The notes under the pieces: model-generated | The model's database searches: none | What the model saw: the letters and a program-made list of their open reading frames with translations, nothing else | What the model was told of the DNA's origin: nothing | Shown here: in pieces, positions 25,215-33,550 of the stretch | Layout of the letters: every line of letters begins with the position of its first letter | Position numbering within the stretch: position 1 is the stretch's first letter | DNA from: Vreelandella aquamarina | GTDB taxonomy: Bacteria; Pseudomonadota; Gammaproteobacteria; Pseudomonadales; Halomonadaceae | Assembly (NCBI RefSeq): GCF_020075495.1 | Contig: NZ_JABYQT010000016.1 | Span: forward strand, 1 to 51,682 | Direction of reading: 5' to 3' | DNA: 51,682 bases | Translations under genes and position numbers: made by a program

Positions 25215-26131
25215 ACTTCAAGCTCCCGAGACTGATAGCGATGGAACCAGACAATGGGTATCAGCAGCAACAGCAGCATGACCATTGCCAGCGCCGAGGC
25301 GATGGGCCAATCGCGGTTGAGGAAGAACTCTTCCCACAGCACCTTGCCGATCATCAGGGTATCCGGCCCGCCCAGGAGCTCCGGAATCACGAACTCCCCC
25401 ACCGCCGGAATGAACACCAGCATGGAGCCCGCGATGATTCCGCCCAGAGAGAGCGGCAAGGTCACCTTGATAAAGGTATTCAGCTTGCGCGAACCAAGGT
25501 CTGATGCGGCCTCCAGCAGCGAGTTGTCCAGCCGGGTCAGGTGGGCATAAAGCGGCAGCACCATGAACGGCAGATAGGCATACACGATGCCGATCACCAC
25601 CGCAAACTGGGTGTTCATCATGCGCAGCGGCGTCTCGATCAACCCAAGCCCCATCAACAGGTTGTTGATCAGCCCGCTGTTGCTCAGGATACCCATCCAG
25701 GCATAGACGCGGATCAGAAACGAGGTCCAGGACGGCAGCATGACCAGCAGCAGCAGCAAGAGCTGCCAGCGTGCCGGCGCACGCGCCATGGCATAGGCCA
25801 TGGGGTAGCCGATGAGCAGGCACACCACGGTGGACATGAATGCCGTCTTCACCGACCCCCAGTACGCGGCAACGTACAGCGAATCCGAAAGCAGGAACAG
25901 ATAGTTGCCCAGGTTCAGAAAGATACTCAGGGTCTGGTCGGCATACTCGACAAGCGGCCCGTAGGGGGGGATCGCCACTGCTCCCTGCGACAGGCTGATC
26001 TTGAGCACCAGCGCAAAGGGCAGCAAAAAGAACAGTAACAGCCATACCAGAGGAAAGGCGACCACCGCGCGGCGGCCCAGCTGCCAGCGCCTGAGCATGG
26101 TGGTCACGTGAGATAGCATCATGAAAGGCAA
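25211..26131 (-). CDS. potH: polyamine ABC transporter permease PotH
   Basis: Inner-membrane permease of 306 residues. It shows the PotH/PotB pattern with a long first periplasmic loop (PPYGPLVEYADQTLSIFLNLGNY), the segment MLPSWTSFLIRVYAWMGILS, and the EAA loop DNSLLEAASDLGSRKLNTFIKVTLPLS. The motif PAVGEFVIPELLGGPDTLMIG is typical. It starts 25 bases after the potG stop and overlaps potI. The start could be one of the two nearby ATGs MPFMM. Confidence 0.93.
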   Translation of the reverse strand: MPFMMLSHVTTMLRRWQLGRRAVVAFPLVWLLLFFLLPFALVLKISLSQGAVAIPPYGPLVEYADQTLSIFLNLGNYLFLLSDSLYVAAYWGSVKTAFMSTVVCLLIGYPMAYAMARAPARWQLLLLLLVMLPSWTSFLIRVYAWMGILSNSGLINNLLMGLGLIETPLRMMNTQFAVVIGIVYAYLPFMVLPLYAHLTRLDNSLLEAASDLGSRKLNTFIKVTLPLSLGGIIAGSMLVFIPAVGEFVIPELLGGPDTLMIGKVLWEEFFLNRDWPIASALAMVMLLLLLIPIVWFHRYQSRELEV

Positions 26132-26156
26132 TCTCCTGAAGGGACTAGAGGCCCCA

Positions 26157-27329
26157 TTAACGGTTCAACACGATGGCGCTATGGTCTTCCCAGTAGACAT
26201 ACACGCTGTCTTCCCAGGTGGGCCGGTCGCCTCGCCGTTCGGTATTGGCCATGCTGACCTTGATCATCTGCCCCGTCGCGGTACGGATATAGTAAAGCGA
26301 GAATCCGCCCAGATAGGCGATATCGTCGACCTTGCCTTCGGCCCAGTTGTAGGCACCCGTGGGCTTTTCACGTGTCAGCCAGACCTTCTCCGGGCGCAGC
26401 GCGGCCCATACTCGCCGATCCATCGCCTGGGTCGTGATCCCGTGGTCGATATAGATAGGCCTTTCCAGCGCCGGCGATGCAATCTGGCAGTGATCGGCGG
26501 CATCCTTGACTATTTCGCCTTCAAACAGATTCACCGTGCCGACGAACTCTGCCACCATGCGGCTGGCCGGGCTTTCGTAAACATCCACTGGCGAACCAAC
26601 CTGCTCGATCCAGCCATCGGCCATGATGGCCACGCGGTCGGCCATGGTCATCGCCTCTTCCTGGTCGTGGGTCACCATGATGCAGGTAACGCCCACCTGC
26701 TCGATGATCTCGACCACCTCGAGCTGCATCTCGGTGCGCAGCTTCTTGTCCAGCGCCCCCATGGGCTCGTCGAGCAACAGAAGCTTGGGCCGCTTGGCGA
26801 GCGAACGCGCCAGCGCCACTCGCTGGCGCTGGCCGCCGGAAAGCTGATGCGGCTTGCGCTTGGCAAAGCGCTCCATATGCACAAGCTTCAGCATCTGCGC
26901 AACACGCGCTTCTATTTCATCCTTGGGCAGCTTGTCCTGCTTCAGGCCGAACGCGATGTTCTGCGCCACACTCATGTGCGGAAACAGCGCATAGGACTGA
27001 AACATCATGTTGATCGGGCGCTTGTGGGGCGGTACGGCAGTAATATCCTTGCCACCCAGCAAAATGCGCCCTTCGGTCGGGGTCTCAAATCCGGCCAACA
27101 TACGCAGCAGCGTGGACTTGCCAGAACCCGAGCCGCCCAGCAGTGCGAATATCTCGCCGCGCTTTACCTTGAGATTTACATCGTCAACGGCCAGCGCATC
27201 GTCAAACCGCTTGCTCAGGCGCTTGACCTCAAGCACGATATCTTCAGCAAACCGTGGGGTCTTTCCCTGGGGACGCTGTGCCGACGGAACAGGTGCTGAA
27301 GGCTCGTTCGACAGGGGCGTAGTGACCAT
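26157..27329 (-). CDS. potG: polyamine ABC transporter ATP-binding protein PotG
   Basis: Cytoplasmic ATPase of 390 residues driving polyamine uptake. Walker A GGSGSGKS is at 65-72, the Q loop MMFQSYALFP near 108-117, signature LSGGQRQR at 163-170, then Walker B LLLLDEPMGALD and [10 protein letters not shown]. The C-terminal TOBE domain is present (about 290-390). The N terminus carries about 30 extra residues rich in Pro and Ser before the first strand, similar to E. coli PotG. GGGAG lies before the ATG. Two hairpins lie between potF and this gene. Confidence 0.94.
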   Translation of the reverse strand: MVTTPLSNEPSAPVPSAQRPQGKTPRFAEDIVLEVKRLSKRFDDALAVDDVNLKVKRGEIFALLGGSGSGKSTLLRMLAGFETPTEGRILLGGKDITAVPPHKRPINMMFQSYALFPHMSVAQNIAFGLKQDKLPKDEIEARVAQMLKLVHMERFAKRKPHQLSGGQRQRVALARSLAKRPKLLLLDEPMGALDKKLRTEMQLEVVEIIEQVGVTCIMVTHDQEEAMTMADRVAIMADGWIEQVGSPVDVYESPASRMVAEFVGTVNLFEGEIVKDAADHCQIASPALERPIYIDHGITTQAMDRRVWAALRPEKVWLTREKPTGAYNWAEGKVDDIAYLGGFSLYYIRTATGQMIKVSMANTERRGDRPTWEDSVYVYWEDHSAIVLNR

Positions 27330-27348
27330 TCGCCACTCCCATCAAAAG

Positions 27349-27406
27349 GCCCGGAAACCCGGGCATTGAAAGATGAACAGCGAGCCCGGTATCCCGAGCT
27401 CGCTGT
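27349..27406 (-). terminator. two hairpins between potF and potG
   Basis: Read on the minus strand, the first hairpin has 9-bp arms (27398-27406 with 27377-27385, ACAGCGAGC / GCTCGCTGT). The second has 6-bp arms (27359-27364 with 27349-27354) and is followed by CTTTTG. They probably act as a leaky terminator or mRNA-stabilising structure so that the binding protein is made in excess. Confidence 0.55.
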
Positions 27407-27421
27407 CAGACAAGGTGTAAC

Positions 27422-28525
27422 TTAACGGCCAGACTTTACGCGGTTCCAGATACGGGTAAGCGCACGCTGAGCATTTTGAGGTTTTTCCAGAGGTACAAAC
27501 AGGTTCTGCATGACCTCGGATTCCGGGTAGATTGCCGGGTTGTTCAGGATCTCTTCCGGCAGGTAGGCATCGGCCGCTGCGTTGGGATTGGCGTAACTCA
27601 CGTAGTCGGTGATTTCGGCGGCAATTTCCGGGTCGAGGATAAAATCGATAAAGGCGTGGGCATTTTCCATGTTGGGCGCATCCGCCGGAATTGCCATCAT
27701 GTCAAACCAGAGTTCAGCGCCTTCTTTGGGAATGCTATAGGCGATGGTGAAATCGCGCCCGGCATCCTCGGCACGTTCAGCCGCCTGGAAGACATCACCT
27801 GAATATCCAGCGGCAACGCAAATGTCACCGTTGGCAAGATCAGAGATATAACGCGACGAGTGAAAATAAGTCACGTTGTTGCGAACCTGGGTAATCACTT
27901 CACCCGCTGCTTCCAGGTCGGCGCTGTCATTGCTCTGCGGATCGAGCCCCAGATAGGCCATGGCGGCTGGAAGCATTTCGATGCCGGAATCCATGAGGGA
28001 AATGCCGCAACCGCCAGCTTTCAGGGCGCTGGTGACCTCCGGGTCGAAAAGAAGCGCCCAGCTATCGACAGGGGCATCTTCACCCAGAATTTCTTCGATA
28101 CGCTCGGCGTTGTAGCCGATACCGTTGGTACCCCACATATAAGGTACGGAGTATTCACTCTCCCCGTCGATCGGCTCAAGGCTCGCCATCAGCTCGGGGT
28201 TGAGGTTTTCAAGATTGCCAAGGCGCTCATGGTCGAGCGGCTGGTAGACACCTGCCTTCAATTGGCGCGTGAAGAAGTGGCTCGAGGGTACCACGACATC
28301 ATAGCCTGAGCGGCCGGAAAGCAGCGCCGCATCCAGTACCTCGTTGCTGTCGTAGACATCGTAGATAACATCAATGCCGGTACGTTCGGTAAATTTCTCG
28401 AGCGTTTCCGGTGCAATATAGTCAGACCAGTTATACACCCGTACCTCATCGGCATGGGCGACAGACGCCGCTGCGGCAAAAGAGACGGCCGCAACGGCCC
28501 CGGAAAGTTTGTGAATGTTCCCCAT
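27422..28525 (-). CDS. potF: polyamine ABC transporter periplasmic binding protein PotF
   Basis: Periplasmic putrescine/polyamine-binding protein of 367 residues. The signal peptide is about 1-25 (ending SVAHA). The mature start DEVRVYNWSDYIAPETLEKF is characteristic of PotF/PotD; YDVVVPSSHFF, YMWGTNGIGYN and CVAAGYSGDVFQA follow, including the aromatic and acidic polyamine-contact region. A strong AAGGAG ribosome site precedes the ATG. It is first in the operon and followed by hairpins, consistent with high expression. Its 316-base upstream region is shared divergently with ahpC. Confidence 0.94.
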   Translation of the reverse strand: MGNIHKLSGAVAAVSFAAAASVAHADEVRVYNWSDYIAPETLEKFTERTGIDVIYDVYDSNEVLDAALLSGRSGYDVVVPSSHFFTRQLKAGVYQPLDHERLGNLENLNPELMASLEPIDGESEYSVPYMWGTNGIGYNAERIEEILGEDAPVDSWALLFDPEVTSALKAGGCGISLMDSGIEMLPAAMAYLGLDPQSNDSADLEAAGEVITQVRNNVTYFHSSRYISDLANGDICVAAGYSGDVFQAAERAEDAGRDFTIAYSIPKEGAELWFDMMAIPADAPNMENAHAFIDFILDPEIAAEITDYVSYANPNAAADAYLPEEILNNPAIYPESEVMQNLFVPLEKPQNAQRALTRIWNRVKSGR

Positions 28526-28669
28526 TCTGCTGCTCCTTGATGTTCGAAAACGGTATCGCCTGCAAGACCTGCTAGTTCGCCTGTTCGATTCAGCTTAGGA
28601 CTTTCTGCTTAACCTGCGAATTTTGCGTCGCAGCGCCCCCTATCGCAAGTCAATGTGAAAGATTCTTGC

Positions 28670-28675
28670 ATTATA
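28670..28675 (-). promoter_or_regulatory. candidate -10 box of the potF operon
   Basis: A perfect TATAAT lies on the minus strand about 145 bases before the potF start. No good -35 partner is visible at 16-18 bases, so an activator or a different promoter may be used. Confidence 0.3.
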
Positions 28676-28727
28676 GGCGGGCTGCCCCCACTACAGGTAC
28701 GGCAAAGCGGCGCTGGCCAGCTAGGCA

Positions 28728-28764
28728 ATAGTTATATTCTATAAGTCGCATGGCTTTTTCCAAT
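28728..28764 (+). promoter_or_regulatory. OxyR-like tandem binding site upstream of ahpC
   Basis: OxyR recognises four ATAG/CTAT elements, ATAG-N7-CTAT-N7-ATAG-N7-CTAT. Here 28728-28742 is a perfect ATAG-N7-CTAT, and after exactly 7 bases 28750-28764 reads ATGG-N7-CAAT, one mismatch in each word. A -35-like TTTTCC (28755-28760) and -10-like TTAAAT (28777-28782) overlap and follow it, the usual layout of an OxyR-activated promoter. ahpC starts at 28842. Confidence 0.7.
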
Positions 28765-28841
28765 TTTAGCTATGGGTTAAATAGCTCTAGCATGACCACC
28801 ATCGCTTTCACACTCATGCACAAGACACGGAGATAATCTGG

Positions 28842-29405
28842 ATGTCCTTGATCAACACTGAAGTAAAGCCGTTTAAAGCCACCGCCTACTTGAATGGCGA
28901 ATTCATCGATGTAACAGACGCCGACCTGAAAGGCCAGTGGTCCATCTTCTTCTTCTATCCGGCCGACTTCACCTTTGTCTGCCCGACCGAGCTTGGTGAT
29001 CTGGCCGACAACTACGAAGCCTTCAAGAAGTTGGGTGTGGAAATCTACAGCGTTTCAACCGATACCCACTTCACTCATAAAGCATGGCACGACAGCTCTG
29101 AAACCATCGGCAAGCTTCAGTACCCGATGCTGGCTGACCCGACCCTGCAGATTTCACGCAACTTTGAAGTCCTGATCGAAGAGGCTGGCCTGGCCGAGCG
29201 CGGCACGTTCGTGGTCGACCCGGATGGCAAGATCCAGATCGTCGAAATCAACGCCGGCAACATCGGCCGTAACGCCGAAGAACTGCTGCGCAAGGTAAAA
29301 GCCGCACAGTACGTTCGCGAAAACCCCAACGAAGTATGCCCGGCCAAGTGGAAAGAAGGCGAAGAAACGCTGGCACCTTCCCTGGATCTTGTCGGCAAGA
29401 TCTAA
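28842..29405 (+). CDS. ahpC: alkyl hydroperoxide reductase subunit C (peroxiredoxin)
   Basis: A 187-residue 2-Cys peroxiredoxin that reduces hydrogen peroxide, organic peroxides and peroxynitrite. The peroxidatic Cys47 is in DFTFVCPTE and the resolving Cys166 in NEVCPAKW, spacing as in E. coli AhpC. It is oxidised to a disulfide and recycled by AhpF, encoded 227 bases downstream. The ATG follows CACGGAGATAATCTGG. An OxyR-like site lies upstream, and a hairpin sits between ahpC and ahpF. Confidence 0.97.
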   Translation: MSLINTEVKPFKATAYLNGEFIDVTDADLKGQWSIFFFYPADFTFVCPTELGDLADNYEAFKKLGVEIYSVSTDTHFTHKAWHDSSETIGKLQYPMLADPTLQISRNFEVLIEEAGLAERGTFVVDPDGKIQIVEINAGNIGRNAEELLRKVKAAQYVRENPNEVCPAKWKEGEETLAPSLDLVGKI

Positions 29406-29487
29406 ACGGCGAACGCAATGGTCTGCTGACGGACGCTTGAAACGAACTATCTCATTGATATTCGTGAACCGTTGCAGGCTTTCGCCC

Positions 29488-29513
29488 ACCACCCGGACGC
29501 CCGTCCGGGTGGT
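29488..29513 (+). terminator. 12-bp perfect hairpin between ahpC and ahpF
   Basis: ACCACCCGGACG (29488-29499) pairs perfectly with CGTCCGGGTGGT (29502-29513). The next bases, TCATGC, hold no T run. It is best read as a partial terminator or 3' stabiliser that keeps AhpC made in excess over AhpF. Confidence 0.55.
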
Positions 29514-29632
29514 TCATGCAAACGCGCTATCGGTTCTCCCAATGACGGCCTTTTGCCGTGCTACGCCCCCGGCAGGATGGTCATGCTGATTGGTCGAGAA
29601 CGCCTTTTAAAGATTACGAGGAAGCCACTGTC

Positions 29633-31189
29633 ATGCTGGACGCCAATTTAAAAAGTCAGTTGAAAGCGTATCTGGAAAAAGTGACTCAACCGTTCGAGAT
29701 CGTTGCGTCCCTTGATGACGGTGCCAAGTCACGTGAACTTCTCGGTCTGCTGGAAGACATCAACAGCCTGAGTGACAAGATTACTCTGAAGACCGATGGA
29801 CAGGATAGCCGCACGCCGTCCTTCGCGCTCAATCGCACCGGCGAAGAGACCGGCGTGGTGTTTGCCGGCATTCCCATGGGCCACGAGTTTACCTCTCTGG
29901 TACTGGCCCTTTTGCAGGTAGGCGGCCATCCGCCCAAGGCCTCCGACGAGGTGCTCGACCAGATCAAGGCACTCGAAGGCGAAATGCTCTTCGAGACCTA
30001 CTACTCGCTCTCCTGCCAGAACTGCCCGGACGTGGTTCAGGCGCTCAACCTGATGGCGATCTTCAACCCGAACATTCGCCACGTGGCGATTGATGGGGCG
30101 CTGTTTCAGGATGAAGTGGAAGCGCGTGAAATCATGTCGGTGCCCAGCATTTATCTGAACGGCAAACCGTTTGATCAAGGCCGCATGACCCTTGAGAAAA
30201 TTCTTGCCAAGGTAGATACCGGTGCCGCCGACCGCGAAGCCAAGAAGCTCAGCGAAAAAGCCGCGTTCGATACGCTGGTCATTGGCGGAGGCCCAGCCGG
30301 TGCCGCCGCGGCCATCTACTCGGCACGCAAGGGTATCAACACCGGCGTTGCCGCCGAACGCTTTGGCGGTCAGGTGTCCGACACCATGGGCATCGAGAAC
30401 TTCATTTCCGTGACCCATACCGAAGGCCCGAAACTGGTCAGCGCGCTGGAAGAGCACGTCAAGGAGTACGAGGTTGACGTGATGAACCTGCAACGCGCCA
30501 CGGCCTTCAAGGCGGCACAAACCGAAGGCGGGCTGCACGAGGTCACGTTTGAGTCCGGCGCCAAGCTGAAAAGCAAGACGCTGGTGCTGGCGACCGGTGC
30601 CCGCTGGCGCGAGATGAACGTTCCCGGCGAGCAGCAGTACCGCAACAAGGGCGTTGCCTACTGCCCGCACTGCGATGGCCCGCTGTTCAAGGGCAAGCGC
30701 GTGGCCGTCATCGGCGGTGGCAACTCCGGCGTGGAAGCAGCCATTGACCTGGCCGGTATTGTCGGCCACGTGACGCTGTTCGAATTCATGGGCGAGATGC
30801 GCGCCGATGCTGTCCTGCAGAAGAAGCTCAAGAGCCTGCCCAACGTGGACATCATCCTCAACGCCCAGACCACCGAAGTCACCGGCGACGGCAGCCGCGT
30901 CAACGGCCTGACCTACAAGGATCGCAACACCGATGAGGTCAAGAACGTCGCGCTGGAAGGCATCTTTGTGCAGATCGGCCTGGTGCCCAACACCGAGTGG
31001 CTGAAGGATTCGCCCATCGAGATGTCGCCACGCGGTGAAATCATCGTCGATGCCCATGGCATGACGTCAGTGCCCGGCGTGTTCGCCGCCGGCGACGTTA
31101 CCACGGTGCCCTACAAGCAGATCATCATCGCCATGGGCGAAGGTGCCAAGGCATCGTTGGGCGCATTCGATTACCTGATTCGCAACTAG
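29633..31189 (+). CDS. ahpF: alkyl hydroperoxide reductase subunit F
   Basis: A 518-residue flavoprotein disulfide reductase that passes electrons from NADH through FAD and two Cys pairs to AhpC. The N-terminal double thioredoxin-fold domain carries Cys128 and Cys131 (CQNC). The FAD motif [12 protein letters not shown] is near 216-227. The thioredoxin-reductase-like Cys344 and Cys347 lie in CPHC, followed by the NADH motif [12 protein letters not shown]. The start is taken at 29633 ([10 protein letters not shown]) as in known AhpF proteins; the frame is open upstream to 29558 but that part is not family-like. It ends about 110 bases before a strong terminator. Confidence 0.96.
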   Translation: MLDANLKSQLKAYLEKVTQPFEIVASLDDGAKSRELLGLLEDINSLSDKITLKTDGQDSRTPSFALNRTGEETGVVFAGIPMGHEFTSLVLALLQVGGHPPKASDEVLDQIKALEGEMLFETYYSLSCQNCPDVVQALNLMAIFNPNIRHVAIDGALFQDEVEAREIMSVPSIYLNGKPFDQGRMTLEKILAKVDTGAADREAKKLSEKAAFDTLVIGGGPAGAAAAIYSARKGINTGVAAERFGGQVSDTMGIENFISVTHTEGPKLVSALEEHVKEYEVDVMNLQRATAFKAAQTEGGLHEVTFESGAKLKSKTLVLATGARWREMNVPGEQQYRNKGVAYCPHCDGPLFKGKRVAVIGGGNSGVEAAIDLAGIVGHVTLFEFMGEMRADAVLQKKLKSLPNVDIILNAQTTEVTGDGSRVNGLTYKDRNTDEVKNVALEGIFVQIGLVPNTEWLKDSPIEMSPRGEIIVDAHGMTSVPGVFAAGDVTTVPYKQIIIAMGEGAKASLGAFDYLIRN

Positions 31190-31300
31190 TTTCAACCCCG
31201 TATTATCAAATGCCAGGTACCGGGCAGCAGCGCTTTACATAGGCGGCTGCCCCCAGCCTGCCCTCCCTGATCCTTTTTGACGTAAAGACCGTGACGTCGC

Positions 31301-31328
31301 GCCCGCTCTGCCCAGCGGGCTTTTTTTT
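31301..31328 (+). terminator. intrinsic terminator after ahpF
   Basis: GCCCGCT (31301-31307) pairs with AGCGGGC (31314-31320) around CTGCCC, followed by eight T (31321-31328). It is a textbook terminator about 110 bases after the ahpF stop, before the convergent moeB. Confidence 0.85.
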
Positions 31329-31376
31329 GCCTCTCGATTACGCTGCTTTTACCTTCAACACGCCCGAGCGCCGACG

Positions 31377-32135
31377 CTATTCCTGGCGGGAAGCACAGAC
31401 GCTGCACGCCGGGTCCCGGGGTACCTTGAAGTGACGCCACTGGCCGTTTAGCCCATCAAAAGTGGACAGCCCTTGATGGGGCTGGCCCGCGCCGCTTAAC
31501 AGCTTGAACGCTTCTACAGCCTGAAAACAGCCGATCAGCCCTACCAGCGGTGCCATGACGCCGCTTTCCGCACAGCTCAACGCCTCGTCGCCCAGCGCAT
31601 CCGGCGGGTACAGGCAGGCATAGCAGGGGCAGTCAGGCTCACGCGGGTCAAACACGGCCAACTGGCCGGAAAAACGGATCGCTGCACCCGAGACCAGTGG
31701 CACGCCGGCCTTCTGGGTCGCCGCGTTGACGGCATAACGGCTGGAAAAACGGTCGGTGCAGTCCAGTACCACATCGGCCGACGCCACCAGGCGATCCAGC
31801 GCTTCACCGTCGGCATGGGCTTCAAGGGCGGTAACCCGGCACTCCGGATTGAGCGCCTGCATGCTGGCCTTGGCAGACGCTGCCTTGTTCTGGCCGATGC
31901 TTGCCTGCTGGTGAGCAATCTGACGCTGCAGGTTGGAAAGCTCCACGTGATCTGCATCGGCAAGCGTGATCTGCCCGACGCCGGCTGCGGCCAGGTAAAG
32001 TGCGGCAGGTGAGCCCAAGCCGCCCGCGCCGATAATCACTGCATGGGCGCGGCGCAGACGCTCCTGGCCTTCGATGTCCACTTCCGCGAGCATGATCTGA
32101 CGGCTATAACGCAGCAGGGCCTGATCGTCCATCAT
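31377..32135 (-). CDS. moeB: HesA/MoeB/ThiF family adenylyltransferase (molybdopterin-synthase type)
   Basis: A 252-residue E1-like enzyme that adenylates the C-terminal glycine of a small sulfur carrier (MoaD or ThiS). The ATP-binding GAGGLGSP is at about 36-43, preceded by LLRYSRQIMLAEVDIEGQERL and followed by LADADHVELSNLQRQ with the nucleotide-contact Asp and Arg. Zinc Cys pairs CYAC and CSVC are in place. The start at 32135 is the first of two ATGs and lies 4 bases after the lrp stop. Length (E. coli MoeB 249) and location behind hemA-prfA-prmC favour MoeB over ThiF, but the two are alike and some organisms use one for both. Confidence 0.85.
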   Translation of the reverse strand: MMDDQALLRYSRQIMLAEVDIEGQERLRRAHAVIIGAGGLGSPAALYLAAAGVGQITLADADHVELSNLQRQIAHQQASIGQNKAASAKASMQALNPECRVTALEAHADGEALDRLVASADVVLDCTDRFSSRYAVNAATQKAGVPLVSGAAIRFSGQLAVFDPREPDCPCYACLYPPDALGDEALSCAESGVMAPLVGLIGCFQAVEAFKLLSGAGQPHQGLSTFDGLNGQWRHFKVPRDPACSVCASRQE

Positions 32136-32139
32136 GGGC

Positions 32140-32640
32140 TTATTTATCCTCGAATTCCTCGACATCGGGTACGTGCAGGCTGAAGCTTTCCTTCACCTCT
32201 TCCATGACCACGTAGCTCTTGGACTCCTTGACGCCGGGCAGGGTAAGCACCACGTCGCCAAGCAGCTGGCGGTAGGCGGCCATTTCCGGAATGCGGCACT
32301 TCAGGATGTAGTCGAACTGGCCGGACACCAGATGACACTCCTGAATCTGCGGCAGCGTTTCCACCGCGCGGCGAAATTCGTCGAAGACCGCCGGCGACTG
32401 GGTTTCCAGACTGATCTCGACAAACACCAGCAGATTGGCTTTGAGCGCCTGCGGGTCAAGAATCGCCTGATAGCCACGGATGACGCCTGCTCGCTCCAGG
32501 CGCTTGACGCGCTCAAGACAAGGAGTGGTGGATAATCCGACCTCGGCGGCCAGGTCCACATAGGAAATACGCGCATTCCCCTGCAGGCAGCGCAGAATTT
32601 TAAGATCGATACGGTCCAGCGTTCTATTTTTAGGCTTCAT
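32140..32640 (-). CDS. lrp: leucine-responsive regulatory protein family regulator (Lrp)
   Basis: A 166-residue Lrp/AsnC transcription factor with an N-terminal helix-turn-helix (about 8-60: LDRIDLKILRCLQGNARIS, GLSTTPCLERVKRLERAGVI) and a C-terminal RAM effector domain (about 72-150: LVFVEISLET, IQECHLVSGQFDYILK, LPGVKESKSYVVMEEVK). The strong match across IQECHLVSG-FDY and YVVMEEVK suggests a true Lrp orthologue rather than AsnC or another paralogue. Start choice is uncertain: 32640 (MKPKNRT) matches family length, 32652 is also possible, and neither has a strong ribosome site. It lies 28 bases after prmC and 4 before moeB, an unusual location for lrp. Confidence 0.9.
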   Translation of the reverse strand: MKPKNRTLDRIDLKILRCLQGNARISYVDLAAEVGLSTTPCLERVKRLERAGVIRGYQAILDPQALKANLLVFVEISLETQSPAVFDEFRRAVETLPQIQECHLVSGQFDYILKCRIPEMAAYRQLLGDVVLTLPGVKESKSYVVMEEVKESFSLHVPDVEEFEDK

Positions 32641-32668
32641 GGCAGGGTCCATTTGATAAAGCAGGCAT

Positions 32669-33550
32669 CTATGGCAGCACCACAGGGCCATTCCGGGCGG
32701 GCGCTGGTTCCTGGCGTCTTCCCAGCGTAATGCGTTCGTGGCCGCTCAGGTCGCGGATGCTTTCGATCGCCTGATAGCCTGCCTCCGCAAGGGCGGCGCG
32801 AACACTGGCCGCCTGACGGTAGCCATGCTCAAGCATCAACCAGCCCGCGTCTGCCAGATAATCGCGCGCAGCGCCGACCAGGTAAAGAAGATCCGCCAGC
32901 CCGCCAGTATCTGCCACGAGCGCACTTGTCGGTTCAAAACGTACATCGCCCTGGTGAAGATGCGGGTCATCCGCGGCGATATAGGGCGGATTGCTCACGA
33001 TCAGATCAAACCGCTCGCCGCCCTTTTCAAAGGCGCTGAACCAGTTGCTCTGCATGAAGCGGGCGTTATTCAAGGCCAGGGTTTCGGCGTTGCGCTGAGC
33101 CAGGGCCACGGCGCCAGGGCGAAGATCCACCCCATACACCTGCCAGCCGGGCTGCTCGCTGGCAAAGGCGAGGGCAATGGCCCCGGTGCCGGTACCCAGG
33201 TCCAGCAGCCGCCCCTTTCGAGTCGCGACACGTCTCAGCGCGGCTTCGACCAGCGTTTCGGTATCCGGCCGGGGAATCAGGGTGTCTTTTGAGGTAGCGA
33301 GCTTGAGCCCCCAGAACTCACGCTCGCCGGTCAGATAGGCAACCGGCTGGCCCTGAATGCGCGCGGCAATCAGGGCATCGAAACGGGCATGCTCCCAGGG
33401 CGGGCATTCGCGGTCGCCCCAGGTATACAACCAGGTGCGGTCGTGCCCTGTCACGTAAGCCAAAAGCACTTCCGCATCCAGCCGCGGGGAGGCAGACCCC
33501 GCTGCCTGCAATCGCCGAGCGGCCTTCTGGAGCAGCGCATCAAGGGTCAT
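32669..33550 (-). CDS. prmC: peptide chain release factor glutamine methyltransferase PrmC
   Basis: A 293-residue SAM-dependent enzyme that methylates the Gln of the GGQ motif in release factors RF1 and RF2. The SAM motif DLGTGTG is at 117-123 and the catalytic NPPY at 187-190, followed by ALVADTGGLADL. The N-terminal helical domain (1-75) binds the release factor and contains PVAYLTGEREFWG. Its start overlaps the prfA stop by one base, so enzyme and substrate are translationally linked. The C-terminal ~20 residues (RQEPAPARNGPVVLP) extend slightly beyond the usual family end. Confidence 0.95.
   Translation of the reverse strand: MTLDALLQKAARRLQAAGSASPRLDAEVLLAYVTGHDRTWLYTWGDRECPPWEHARFDALIAARIQGQPVAYLTGEREFWGLKLATSKDTLIPRPDTETLVEAALRRVATRKGRLLDLGTGTGAIALAFASEQPGWQVYGVDLRPGAVALAQRNAETLALNNARFMQSNWFSAFEKGGERFDLIVSNPPYIAADDPHLHQGDVRFEPTSALVADTGGLADLLYLVGAARDYLADAGWLMLEHGYRQAASVRAALAEAGYQAIESIRDLSGHERITLGRRQEPAPARNGPVVLP

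Noticed and set aside
26121..27299. 392-residue plus-strand ORF antisense to potG
   Set aside because: potG has all ABC ATPase motifs on the other strand; this frame has none and no ribosome site.
29729..31057. 442-residue minus-strand ORF antisense to ahpF
   Set aside because: ahpF is intact with both Cys pairs; the antisense frame is low-quality and His/Gly-rich.
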